From Candidatus Cottocaccamicrobium excrementipullorum (lineage in GTDB: Bacteria; Bacillota; Clostridia; Lachnospirales; Lachnospiraceae), in assembly GCA_018713255.1 (NCBI GenBank), contig DVFL01000040.1, positions 1-64,000 on the forward strand: DNA of 64,000 nucleotides, given 5' to 3'. Numbering within the stretch: the stretch's first letter is position 1; each line of letters begins with the position of its first letter. Below, one piece after another: positions 1 to 9,021 of the stretch. A program made the translations under genes and the position numbers. The notes beneath the pieces are model-generated. The model was not told the origin of the DNA. It made no database searches and was given only the letters and a program-made list of their open reading frames with translations.

Positions 1-129
1 ATTGTTCCTTTCTGGAAGATCTTCTTCCATGGTCAGAAAAACTTCCGGCGGAAATCCGTAAAGCCTAAATATTGGTGGCTGCCAAGCAGCCGCCTAAAAA
101 TGTCAAGGTACTCGCTATTTGGCGTTTAC
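1..129. mobile_element. Right end of an IS66-like insertion sequence
   Basis: The transposase tail is followed by ...ATGTCAAGGTACTCGCTATTTGGCGTTTAC, whose reverse complement begins GTAA as IS66-family ends do. Confidence 0.55.
3..68 (+). CDS. IS66-family transposase, C-terminal fragment (5' end outside window)
   Basis: Frame 3 reads ...CSFLEDLLPWSEKLPAEIRKA*, resembling the LLPWS-x-x-(L/I)P tail of IS66 TnpC proteins. It is followed by an IS66-like terminal sequence (reverse complement GTAAACGCCAAATAGCGAGTACCTTGACAT). Confidence 0.6.
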   Translation, partial: CSFLEDLLPWSEKLPAEIRKA

Positions 130-850
130 GAACATAACACTCTCCGAGGACACAAAATACTACCTCAAGCTTGTAGCACCAAACAGCGGAGACGGCAAAC
201 TGGATACCAGCGTATCAAACTTCGGAATACACAAAGGCGGCCTCGTAACCCAGATAGAATACAAGGTAGCCGCAGACGTAGACGGCAACGTCACAGTTTA
301 CCGGAACAACACACCCATCAAGACCATCAACAAAACGCAGGGTGTAGAAGTGCTGTTAGCAGACGCCGAAATTAAGCGAGTAGATGACGCAACAAAAGCA
401 GTCACGAACTTCGTAGCAGCACTCGACCGCAATCTTGGTTACGACAGACAGAACGCAACATGGTACAACGAAGCGTTTGACGGCATTACCGTACTCTACA
501 GCTACTTGTCCTACGACATTGGCTTAGGCGATGGCAGTACAGGCGTTATCTCCGGAGAAGCAAAAAGCGTTCCCGTAAGAACAGCCGTACAGGATACATT
601 CTTATCTGGCGTGCTTGAGAACAGAGCCGACCTCTACAACTTCAAGTCCGACAGCGAGAACAAGGTTCGTAGCAGTATGATTCTGACAGGTGAGTATACT
701 GATGGCGGAGTTAGTTATCCTAGCGGCAATCTCGGAGCCTTGACAACGAAGAACGGGACGACAATGCAGATTACCTTACCGAACATGATGTTGTTTGCAT
801 ATAGTAAAATGTGGTATATCCCGAACGCTAATGTTACAGACCTCAACTAA
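130..850 (+). pseudogene. Foreign gene of unknown function, apparently 5'-truncated by the IS66-like element
   Basis: The ORF track gives 119..850 from a TTG lying inside the IS terminus. From 130 it reads NITLSEDTKYYLKLVAPNSGDGK... with C/A-ended codon preference unlike the flanking chromosome. Confidence 0.5.
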
Positions 851-937
851 ACAGAGCGTTAAAAACAGCAGTTTAACAGCGCAATTTTAATATCTCAAGT
901 ATTGGCTAATAGGCCGAATACAAGGTATAGAAACAGG

Positions 938-963
938 CTCTTACAGGGTCAAACCTGTAAGAG
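938..963. other. Hairpin (10 bp perfect stem, 6 nt loop)
   Basis: CTCTTACAGG-gtcaaa-CCTGTAAGAG. Confidence 0.7.
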
Positions 964-1011
964 TCATTAGCCACCTCAAGTGGTGAAATAAGAGCTTCTT
1001 TCTAATCCATG

Positions 1012-1046
1012 TCAGATACGGACTCATCACCCGTATCTGATTTTTT
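1012..1046 (+). terminator. Rho-independent terminator
   Basis: TCAGATACGG-actcatcac-CCGTATCTGA (10 bp perfect stem) followed by TTTTTT. Confidence 0.85.
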
Positions 1047-1438
1047 ATTGTCTCCCAAGACGTAAAAATAGCTCTCCTGAGGACATATTTTTTCAATCGG
1101 TTATTCAGACAGGGGTTTGGTAGATTGAAGGTAATTTTCGGAAGCCACCTTGCTTGAAAACAGCTTACCGAAGGCTTTTTTGTGTGTCCCGAAGGCTAAA
1201 TTTATATACTCTCCGAGAGCAAAAAAGTGGCAACCAAAGGCTCATTTTTGAACTTTCATTTTGAGGGGTCAAAAATGAAGTTTGATTTTGGGTGCAGGGA
1301 AATATCAGGGTTATTGAATCAAAATAGGTTCAAATTTGGCACTGGAAAGTGAACAATAAATAGGGGTAAATTTCGTGAAAAATTATCATCCGAATATCTA
1401 TATTATCATCCGACGGGTAATTCGGAGGTCGGCGCAGG

Positions 1439-1600
1439 ATGAGTGAAATTCAATCAAAAATAACAGCCAATCAGTCAGTAACAGTGTCCCGTTCAGTAAA
1501 ATATGGGGATGTTCAGCAGATAAAGTCTCACCCGCACAAGCAATTCAAAGTTTATCAGCAGGCTGCCCCGGAGATACAGAACGGAGGTATAAAACAATGA
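1439..1600 (+). CDS. Small hypothetical protein (53 aa) in the mobile element
   Basis: MSEIQSKITANQSVTVSRSVKYGDVQQIKSHPHKQFKVYQQAAPEIQNGGIKQ*. Preceded by GGAGG; its TGA overlaps a second ATG (ATGA). Confidence 0.3.
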   Translation: MSEIQSKITANQSVTVSRSVKYGDVQQIKSHPHKQFKVYQQAAPEIQNGGIKQ

Positions 1601-3115
1601 GGGAATTTCTGAAAAAATTGTAACCCAAAGAATAAGCACAAGCTACCTATCGTTAGTTTTACATATTTATAATAGGAAAGAACAGACCCGTACATAGGAC
1701 TGTCACCCGGAGCTTATTCAGCACATGAGTAGACAGAAGGAAAAAGCAAACAAAAATATAAGCCAATCATACAGCACTTATTCTCCTGTGGGGATGATAA
1801 GGCCACCGCAGAAAACAGTGCGGATTCTTCAGCGCATATCAAGTCAAACAATGTGGATAGGGTTTGTAGATACACATAGCAGTCACCCGAAGTGTCACTT
1901 CTGCTTTGATAAGTACACATTGTTATTCTCCAGATAATATCTCAGCAAAAATAAAACAAAAATTTCATACACAAAGCCGCCCTCCTGCAAGGCGGTTGTC
2001 TGCCGATGGTGTAATTGCCTTATAGCAGCGGTCAGCGATGGCATACACACAGAGGTCGGCCTACGGAAACTCAGCCGGGCAGGCTGTACACATTATGGCT
2101 TACCTGGGGTTCTCTCTGTATACAATGTGCTTGGCAGGCAGTAAACAGCATAGGCTGTCTTGCCTTGCAGGCTAGGGAAAAATGGCAGCTCTGTGAGGCT
2201 CTACCGGGCAACTAAGGGCTTTCAAAGGCTATGGCAGGAGAAAATCACAGTCACAGCAAGACAAGGCGTTCCAGCGGCTTCTGAGGGCTTCCAGGCATGT
2301 TGAGGTTTATTGGGAACTACTGCAATCTTAAAGGATGATTACTCGGTATCTCTCAATGCAGCTAAAAAGGTGTCAGGTACAAAAATATGAGTGCAACGGC
2401 ATTATTTTTACTGGAATCTCCATGATTTACGGGGGTTCGCAGAAGAAGGCAAAGGGACGCAGGCAGAAAAGAGCGGCTAAAAAAGGGTTGCAAGGTACAT
2501 TTTAGCTGCTTAGTGGCCCGCAGCTTATAACTGACCCTCGTGGTTCACAGAGTCAATAATATGAAGAATTATTACTAAACCAGTTGCAGGTTCAGGACAT
2601 TCAAATTTGCAAGGGAAAAACAGCGAAAAATGCCAGCCAAATGATAAGCAAGTACAGCCCTTCAAGAAAAAGCATGGCCCTCATGGAATGAAGGATATAT
2701 CAAGGCAGTGCTCAGCCTGTAAACAGTGAATATAAAAAGATAATCAAGGCATAATTCGCAAAAATATAGAGTCCAAAAGCATAGAACTCTCTGACTGCAC
2801 GAATTAAGCACATACCTCTGAAATAAATGCAGTTTAAAAACAGAAAAGATTGTCTCCCGCTGGATACTGCGTGAGTAAGCAGGGACAGCATAATAAGTTC
2901 ACTCTGCCTGAATTTCAATCAATCTTGTTATCCAGATATGAAGATATAGCTTCCCGTATAGTAGCAGGCGGCAGATAAGCGTCATTATGAAGGTTTACCA
3001 GTCATAAAAAGGCAGACTACCGGCCCTGCACATGTAGACAGGATAAAACATGGTCAACCGGCAGTAATTTTGATGAAAGTAGAGCCCTGAGGGTATAGCT
3101 CCAATATTTTAGGTC

Positions 3116-4834
3116 ATGAGCCATGTCAGAGAAGGTGGCTTATTGTCCAATTTATATACAGCTCCAAATCAAAAGAAATGGAGCAGTATAATGATATTTT
3201 ACAATTATTTGAAGGAACTTAAATGGAGTTACACTCATAACCATGGGCTTTTTCTCAATGAAAATGAAATTGTAGAGTTAACCAGAGGCAGTGAAACAGA
3301 AGTTCAAGAAAAAATAGCGTTAAACTGCTATGGCGAAGCACATACCGAGGGAAAGAGCAAGAAACCTTTGGGATATAATATATTTAATGTGATGGCAGAT
3401 TATAGACAACTTGACAAATTACAGAGAAAGACTATAGAATTTTTAGTGTCAACGGGAATTGGAAATAATATGCCGAGAAAGAAGAAGCAGGAATTTACGA
3501 TTGTATTCCAAGGGACAAAGAAAGAGAAAGAAGAAGGAAAAGGACGGTTGATGATATACGTCCCCCTGCTTAATGGTGGACGGTCAGCCGTTTATGGAAA
3601 GACAGATAAGGAGGTGACTATTAAAGCCTACAAAAGACAACTGGAGGACCGTCAGAGCGCCTTTCTGGAGGAATTGTCTAAGCTCGATAATGAAGCACTG
3701 GAAAAGTTAGATATAAGGCTTATTTCCCTTATGGAAGAGCAAAGCAGAACCAGTGATAAAGATGCGGATACCAAAAAAGTCTTGACGTTTGAAGAAGCAT
3801 TTATGCATGCCGTACATACTAGAGTGGCTAAAAAAGAAATAAAAGGACAGACCAGAGATAATTATATCAATGTATATAATCGGATATTCAAGAATAATAA
3901 AGGGTTTACCCAGCGGCCAATTTCAGAGATAGAGACAGATGATGTCTATGATATTCTGGAAGAAGTTGTAAATCGAGGGATAACCAGGCATAACTTTGTC
4001 AATCCTTATGTGGTGGTTCGCTTACCATTTCGATTTATTATGAGTCTGAGAAAAACTGACCCTTATAAGGTGAGTTTACAAGTGAGTTTAGATGAACTTG
4101 CCGAAAAAGTAAAGGGATTCAATAATAGGTTTACTATACCTAAAAAGGAGGAAGAAGCCTATAATGAAGAAGATGTTGATGATTGTATAAGCGCAATATA
4201 TAAGTTAATGTCTAGGAAACCAAATATCAAGTCAAGATATTATTTGATTATGGCAAATTTCTATTTGGGTTTACGAGCCGGCGAATTGGCTGCGTTATCA
4301 GTAGAGGATGTTGATATGGACCAGAAGGTACTTTATGTAAGACACTCAAAAACAACCAAGAAAGAATATGATGAGAATATGCAGCCGGGTAAATATCTTC
4401 ATGAGATTGGAGATACTAAGACTCCCAATGCTGTGCGAGAGCTTCAAATCGTAGACGAGGTATATGAAATTTTTACAGAATTATTTGCCTATAGAAAGCG
4501 CAAGGGATACCGTGGGAAGTATTTAATTTCAGATGATGGTAGAGCCAAGGATTATACTGGCGCTCTTAAAGGCGCATATAGACAAATCCGTATCGAGATG
4601 GCCAATAATATACACGGACACCTTCAAAGGAAAACATTTGCCACTATGAATTACTTAAATCCTAATGTAGAGGATAAGGAATTGCAAAAGATGTTAGGAC
4701 ATAGCAGCTTAGTGACTACATTGAATAAATATATTCTTCCTATGAGGAAAAGCCGTGAAAAGTTAAGGGCAGCCGTACAATCTACATACAGTAAAAAAAT
4801 ACAACAAAATAGTGCTGAAAATACAACAAAATGA
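3116..4834 (+). CDS. Tyrosine recombinase/integrase of the integrated element
   Basis: GLRAGELAAL (box I Arg), HLQRKTFATM (HxxR-like), MLGHSSLVTTLNKY (LGH...Y). Located next to a disrupted gene. An internal start at 3470 (MPRKKKQEF) is possible. Confidence 0.85.
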   Translation: MSHVREGGLLSNLYTAPNQKKWSSIMIFYNYLKELKWSYTHNHGLFLNENEIVELTRGSETEVQEKIALNCYGEAHTEGKSKKPLGYNIFNVMADYRQLDKLQRKTIEFLVSTGIGNNMPRKKKQEFTIVFQGTKKEKEEGKGRLMIYVPLLNGGRSAVYGKTDKEVTIKAYKRQLEDRQSAFLEELSKLDNEALEKLDIRLISLMEEQSRTSDKDADTKKVLTFEEAFMHAVHTRVAKKEIKGQTRDNYINVYNRIFKNNKGFTQRPISEIETDDVYDILEEVVNRGITRHNFVNPYVVVRLPFRFIMSLRKTDPYKVSLQVSLDELAEKVKGFNNRFTIPKKEEEAYNEEDVDDCISAIYKLMSRKPNIKSRYYLIMANFYLGLRAGELAALSVEDVDMDQKVLYVRHSKTTKKEYDENMQPGKYLHEIGDTKTPNAVRELQIVDEVYEIFTELFAYRKRKGYRGKYLISDDGRAKDYTGALKGAYRQIRIEMANNIHGHLQRKTFATMNYLNPNVEDKELQKMLGHSSLVTTLNKYILPMRKSREKLRAAVQSTYSKKIQQNSAENTTK

Positions 4835-4893
4835 TAATGTTGATAGGGCAAAAACCTTGAATTTACAAGGAAATCCGAGAATTTAACTCTAAT

Positions 4894-5091
4894 ATGCATG
4901 ATATTGGTATCCTGGCATCCTTCGACCTTGTTGCGGTGGACCAGGCGTGCATTGACCTGGTTTATTCTGCGGAAGATGGAGCCTCCCTGATCCAGCGGAT
5001 TGAGTCCCGCAACGGGCTGCTGACCCTGGAACATGCCGGGGAAATCGGGCTGGGAAGCCGCACCTATAATTTGGTAAGTATTGATGGATAA
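4894..5091 (+). pseudogene. DUF362-type protein, 3' fragment
   Basis: MHDIGILASFDLVAVDQACIDLVYSAEDGASLIQRIESRNGLLTLEHAGEIGLGSRTYNLVSID resembles the C-terminal end of DUF362 proteins (GILAS-DPVA-DQACVDLVY...ESRNG...LE-A--IGLGS). The 5' part is missing. Confidence 0.7.
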
Positions 5092-5130
5092 ATGGATGAT
5101 TAACAGAAAAAAATTAGGAGGTTAAATAAC

Positions 5131-5685
5131 ATGAAAAAGAACATTGGAAATGCACTGGCACTGTATCCCACCCCTCTCGTTGTTGTAGGAGCCATGGTCG
5201 ATGGAAAACCTAACTGGCTTCTTGTAGGGCATCTTGGCATCATCGGCCACGACCATGTAATGGTCAGCCTGGCGTCAGCTCATTATACGAATCAGGGCAT
5301 TAAGGCGAACAAAAAACTTTCCATCAATATTGTAGACGAGGCAATGCTTGCGAAGGCGGACCGCTCCGGCTGCGTAAGCGGAAGCAAGGAAGATAAATCG
5401 ACTTTATTTGATTATATAACAGATGATGCAGGCGTGCCCATGATTGTACAGGCGCCGGTAACCATGGTGTGCAGCGTAGAGGATATTTATGAGACAAAAG
5501 GATTTGAAAGTTTTATCTGCACCATTGACGCAACCTATGCTGAAGAAAGCGTGCTGAATGAGGCCGGCAGGATTGACTATCATACCTTAAAGCCAGTGCT
5601 GTTTGAAATGCCTACATATGAGTATCTGCTGACTGGCGATGTGATTGGCAAATGCATGTCATATGGAAAAGAAAAGAAGGATTGA
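5131..5685 (+). CDS. Flavin reductase family protein
   Basis: MKKNIGNALALYPTPLVVVGAMVDGKPNWLLVGHLGIIGHDHVMVSLASAHYTNQGI...; RBS AGGAGG. Confidence 0.85.
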   Translation: MKKNIGNALALYPTPLVVVGAMVDGKPNWLLVGHLGIIGHDHVMVSLASAHYTNQGIKANKKLSINIVDEAMLAKADRSGCVSGSKEDKSTLFDYITDDAGVPMIVQAPVTMVCSVEDIYETKGFESFICTIDATYAEESVLNEAGRIDYHTLKPVLFEMPTYEYLLTGDVIGKCMSYGKEKKD

Positions 5686-5687
5686 AC

Positions 5688-6266
5688 ATGAACCCCTCGC
5701 TGATTGTTTCCTACTCTTATTCGGGCAATACCCATCAAATTGCGCAAAAACTGCAGGAAGTTATTTCCGGAGACTGGTGTGAAATTCATCCCCGGCAGCC
5801 TTATCCCATGGCTTTCCCGGAATTATTGGAGCAGGCGAAGCGGGAAATTAGAACGGGATACTATCCTCAGCTTCTTCCCGGCGCCAGTTCTCCGCGGCCT
5901 TATCCGATTATTTTTGCAGGGTGCCCTGACTGGTGCGGAACGATTGCGCCGCCATTGGCTTCCTGGCTGCATCGCAACGATTTATCCGGGAAAATTATTC
6001 TTCCGTTTTATTCATACTGCGGAGGCGCTGTGGGAAATATTAGGAAAGATATTGCTAAATTGTGTCCGAAAGCAGATATTCGGGAACCATTGGGGATTGT
6101 AGATGATGGCGGAGAGCAGTTGGGAAAGATGCTGCAGCAATGGATCATCAGGGCCGGAATTACAGACGAACTAGTTCCTCTGGGCAAGGCAGAAAGCGGG
6201 CTGGAGGTGCTTTCCAGCAAAACAGAGGATTTTACAGGTACATTGGAATTAATGGAGACAGAGTAA
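5688..6266 (+). CDS. Flavodoxin family protein
   Basis: MNPSLIVSYSYSGNTHQIAQKL (FMN phosphate loop), GCPDWCGTIAPPLASWL, FYSYCGGAVGN. Confidence 0.85.
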   Translation: MNPSLIVSYSYSGNTHQIAQKLQEVISGDWCEIHPRQPYPMAFPELLEQAKREIRTGYYPQLLPGASSPRPYPIIFAGCPDWCGTIAPPLASWLHRNDLSGKIILPFYSYCGGAVGNIRKDIAKLCPKADIREPLGIVDDGGEQLGKMLQQWIIRAGITDELVPLGKAESGLEVLSSKTEDFTGTLELMETE

Positions 6267-6272
6267 ACCCCC

Positions 6273-6374
6273 ATGCACCGGCAGCCGACGCACCAGCTAT
6301 CCCGCGAAAGTTTGGCGGCGCATTTGGCATCCCTGAATTAATGCCGCCTAATCGGCGGCGGACTTTCAGAGTAA
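6273..6374 (+). repeat. ~100 bp structured repeat, copy A (inverted relative to copy B)
   Basis: ATGCACCGGCAGCCGACGCACCAGCTATCCCGCGAAAGTTTGGCGGCGCATTTGGCATCCCTGAATTAATGCCGCCTAATCGGCGGCGGACTTTCAGAGTAA matches the reverse complement of 8920-9021 at roughly 90% by eye. Confidence 0.9.
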
Positions 6375-6432
6375 CTGTCCCAAAGCTGCTGCGATGATGC
6401 GGCGGAAATAAAAACAAAAAAGGAGAATTTAT

Positions 6433-6870
6433 ATGCGTATCAGTGATAAAAATTTATTTGACCAGGAGAATGTTTTCGGATTAGGAAATGCCAACACAGC
6501 TTATGCCCAGTATTTTATTGGAAATTCTTATTTGAATCCATTAACGGAAGCGGGAAAGTGCCCGGTATTCCTGGCTAATGTGACCTTTGAACCTGGGTGC
6601 CGAAATAATTGGCATATTCACCATGCAAAAAGCGGCGGAGGCCAGATTTTAATCTGTACAGCAGGAGAGGGATGGTATCAGGAAGAAGGGAAAGAGGCGG
6701 TCAGCCTAGAACCAGGAAAAGTGATCGTGATCCCGGCTGAAGTCAAGCACTGGCATGGAGCGAAAAAAGACAGTTGGTTTTCTCATATCGCACTGGAGGT
6801 TCCCGGGGAAGAGACTTCCAATGAATGGCTGGAGGCCGTAGATGATGCGGCGTATGATGGACTTGAGTAG
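6433..6870 (+). CDS. Cupin domain-containing protein
   Basis: NNWHIHHAKSGGGQILICTAGEGWYQEEGKEAVSLEPGKVIVIPAEVKHWHGA cupin motifs. Confidence 0.9.
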   Translation: MRISDKNLFDQENVFGLGNANTAYAQYFIGNSYLNPLTEAGKCPVFLANVTFEPGCRNNWHIHHAKSGGGQILICTAGEGWYQEEGKEAVSLEPGKVIVIPAEVKHWHGAKKDSWFSHIALEVPGEETSNEWLEAVDDAAYDGLE

Positions 6871-6898
6871 GATTAGCTGAGAACAGGAGAGTGAGAAC

Positions 6899-7945
6899 AT
6901 GGAATATGCAAAATTAGGAAATTCAGATCTCAGGGTATCCCGAATCTGCATGGGATGCATGGGATTTGGCGATTCAAAAAACGGACAGCACAGTTGGACC
7001 ATTGACGAGGAGCATTCCCGGGAGATTATTAAGCGGGGATTGGATCTGGGGGTAAACTTTTTTGATACGGCCATTGGTTATCAGAGCGGCACCAGCGAGC
7101 AGTATGTGGGGCGCGCCATCAGAGATTTTGCCCATAGAGATGAGGTTGTACTGGCTACCAAGTTCCTTCCCCGTACTCAGGAAGAGATTGCTTCCGGCGT
7201 TTCCGGGCAGCAGCATATTGAGCAGATGGTAAATACCAGCTTGAAAAATCTGGGTATGGATTATATTGATCTCTATATTTATCATATGTGGGATTATGAG
7301 ACGCCTTTGTATGATATTATGGATGGGCTTAATCGGGTGGTAAAGGCTGGAAAGGTAAGATATATAGGTATCTCAAACTGTTTTGCGTATCAGCTTGCAA
7401 AGGCCAATGCTTTGGCGGAAAAAGAAGGATTTGCAAAGTTTGTCTCCATCCAGGGGCATTATAATCTGATCTTCCGTGAAGAGGAAAGAGAAATGGCGAA
7501 ACTGTGCGCAGAGGATAACATTGCCATGACGCCATACAGCGCATTGGCAAGCGGACGTCTTTCCAAGCATCCCGGTGAAACGTCCAAACGCCTTGAGGAA
7601 GACAGTTACGCAAAGTTCAAGTATGACGCTACGGCAAAGCAGGACAACGTGATCATTGAGCGGGTAGCTGAGCTGGCTGACAGGAGAGGGGTATCCATGA
7701 CCGAGATCTCCCTTGCATGGCTGCTGACGAAGGTGACTTCTCCTGTGGTAGGAGCAACGAAGCTGAACCATATCGAGGGTGCGGCAAAAGCGGTAGACCT
7801 GACTTTGACCGAGGCGGAAATTGCTTATCTGGAGGAACCTTATGTTCCTCATAAACTGGTAGGGGTGATGGCGCAGAACACTCCTGCGGCAGCAAAGGAA
7901 AAGCATGTGTGGTCTACTGGAAATCAAAAGATTGAGAACACTTAA
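6899..7945 (+). CDS. Aldo/keto reductase
   Basis: MEYAKLGNSDLRVSRICMGCMGFG... FFDTAIGYQSGTSEQYVGRAI ... GKVRYIGISN. Confidence 0.95.
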   Translation: MEYAKLGNSDLRVSRICMGCMGFGDSKNGQHSWTIDEEHSREIIKRGLDLGVNFFDTAIGYQSGTSEQYVGRAIRDFAHRDEVVLATKFLPRTQEEIASGVSGQQHIEQMVNTSLKNLGMDYIDLYIYHMWDYETPLYDIMDGLNRVVKAGKVRYIGISNCFAYQLAKANALAEKEGFAKFVSIQGHYNLIFREEEREMAKLCAEDNIAMTPYSALASGRLSKHPGETSKRLEEDSYAKFKYDATAKQDNVIIERVAELADRRGVSMTEISLAWLLTKVTSPVVGATKLNHIEGAAKAVDLTLTEAEIAYLEEPYVPHKLVGVMAQNTPAAAKEKHVWSTGNQKIENT

Positions 7946-8031
7946 GCTGCCGAATTTGGATAAAAAGCGGTTGTGATTACATTCCTGATGATCCAGATGG
8001 AAAGCATTTGACTTGATAGAGAGGAGCAGAG

Positions 8032-8928
8032 ATGGAAACTCTTCAGCGGGAATTTGTATATATTTGGTACTATTTTACAGTTCAATGGGATCAGATTTTT
8101 ATTTACTGGGTTTTGGGAATGGCAATCGGATCTGCAGTTTCTGTATTTGCAAAAGATTCTATTCACCGGATATTCCTTTCTCTTCAGGGGAAAAAGCTGG
8201 GAATTTTAGGAATTGTGGCAGCCAGTGCCTTAGGGGTCGCATCTCCTCTCTGCATGTATGGAACCATTCCCATTGCGGCCTCTTTTTCCCGAAGCGGAAT
8301 GAAAGATGACTGGCTGGCCGCCTTTATGATGAGTTCCATCCTGCTTAATCCTCAGCTCATTGTTTACAGCGCGGCTTTGGGCAATAAGGTTCTGGCAGTG
8401 AGAATCATCAGCTGCTTTCTGTGCGGAATCCTTGCAGGCCTGCTGATCTTTTTTCTCTGCAAGGATCGTTCCTTTTTTAACTTTGACAATTTTGACGGGC
8501 CGGCCAATCGAGATACGGATCCGAACCTGCTCAGACGGTATGTGAAAAATCTTGGGCGCAATGTAAAAGCCACCGGCCCCTACTTCCTGATAGGAATCCT
8601 TTTGTCTGCCCTTTTTCAGCGCTATGTGCCGGCAGAGGCCATGACCTCTCTGTTCGGAGGAAATGAGGCTTTAGGAGTTTTAATGGCAGCCACAGTAGGC
8701 GTGCCCCTCTATGCCTGCGGAGGAGGAACGATTCCTCTGCTGCAGCAATGGCTTTTTGACGGGATGAGCGTAGGAAGCGCGGCTTCCTTTATGATTACCG
8801 GTCCGGCCACGAAAATTACCAATCTGGGAGCAGTGAAGATAATCATGGGAACAAGGCGGTTTGCCCTGTATCTCGCCTTTGTGATGCTGTTTTCCTTTCT
8901 GGCAGGCCTAATTGTAAACTTACTCTGA
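8032..8928 (+). CDS. Permease (DUF318/ArsP-like family)
   Basis: Multiple TM segments; GVASPLCMYGTIPIAASFSRSGM, SSILLNPQL, GVPLYACGGGTIPLL. Confidence 0.8.
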   Translation: METLQREFVYIWYYFTVQWDQIFIYWVLGMAIGSAVSVFAKDSIHRIFLSLQGKKLGILGIVAASALGVASPLCMYGTIPIAASFSRSGMKDDWLAAFMMSSILLNPQLIVYSAALGNKVLAVRIISCFLCGILAGLLIFFLCKDRSFFNFDNFDGPANRDTDPNLLRRYVKNLGRNVKATGPYFLIGILLSALFQRYVPAEAMTSLFGGNEALGVLMAATVGVPLYACGGGTIPLLQQWLFDGMSVGSAASFMITGPATKITNLGAVKIIMGTRRFALYLAFVMLFSFLAGLIVNLL

Positions 8929-9021
8929 AAGTCCAGCCGCCGGATAGGCGGCATTATTCAGGGATGCCAAATGCGTCGCCGGACTTTCGCGGGATAGCTG
9001 GTGCATCGGCTGCCGGCGCAT
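8920..9021 (-). repeat. ~100 bp structured repeat, copy B
   Basis: Reverse complement of this stretch aligns to copy A (6273-6374). Contains outer stem GAAAGTCC/GGACTTTC and hairpin GCCGCC-TATCC-GGCGGC. Confidence 0.9.

Larger units (their letters stand above)
1..4893. mobile_element. Right portion of an integrated mobile genetic element (left end outside window)
   Basis: Foreign-looking ORF, terminal integrase, and insertion inside a chromosomal gene whose 3' fragment begins about 4894. Exact attR not determined. Confidence 0.65.

Noticed and set aside
100-375. ORF 100..375 (Arg-rich 91 aa)
   Set aside because: Overlaps 130..850 out of frame; the Arg/Gln richness is a by-product of the C/A-rich codon usage of the other frame.
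1714-2918. ORFs of 66-70 aa in the ORF-poor region (1714-1920 -, 1725-1937 +, 2015-2215 +, 2712-2918 -)
   Set aside because: Lengths expected by chance, no convincing RBS or recognisable domains.
1597-3230. Possible long stop-recoded reading frame through the ORF-poor region (frame 1), with protein-like stretches such as SQSQQDKAFQRLLRASRHVEVYWELLQS
   Set aside because: I counted about 25 stops of all three types in ~544 codons, essentially the random expectation (3/64). No single stop type is depleted or enriched, so recoding is not supported.
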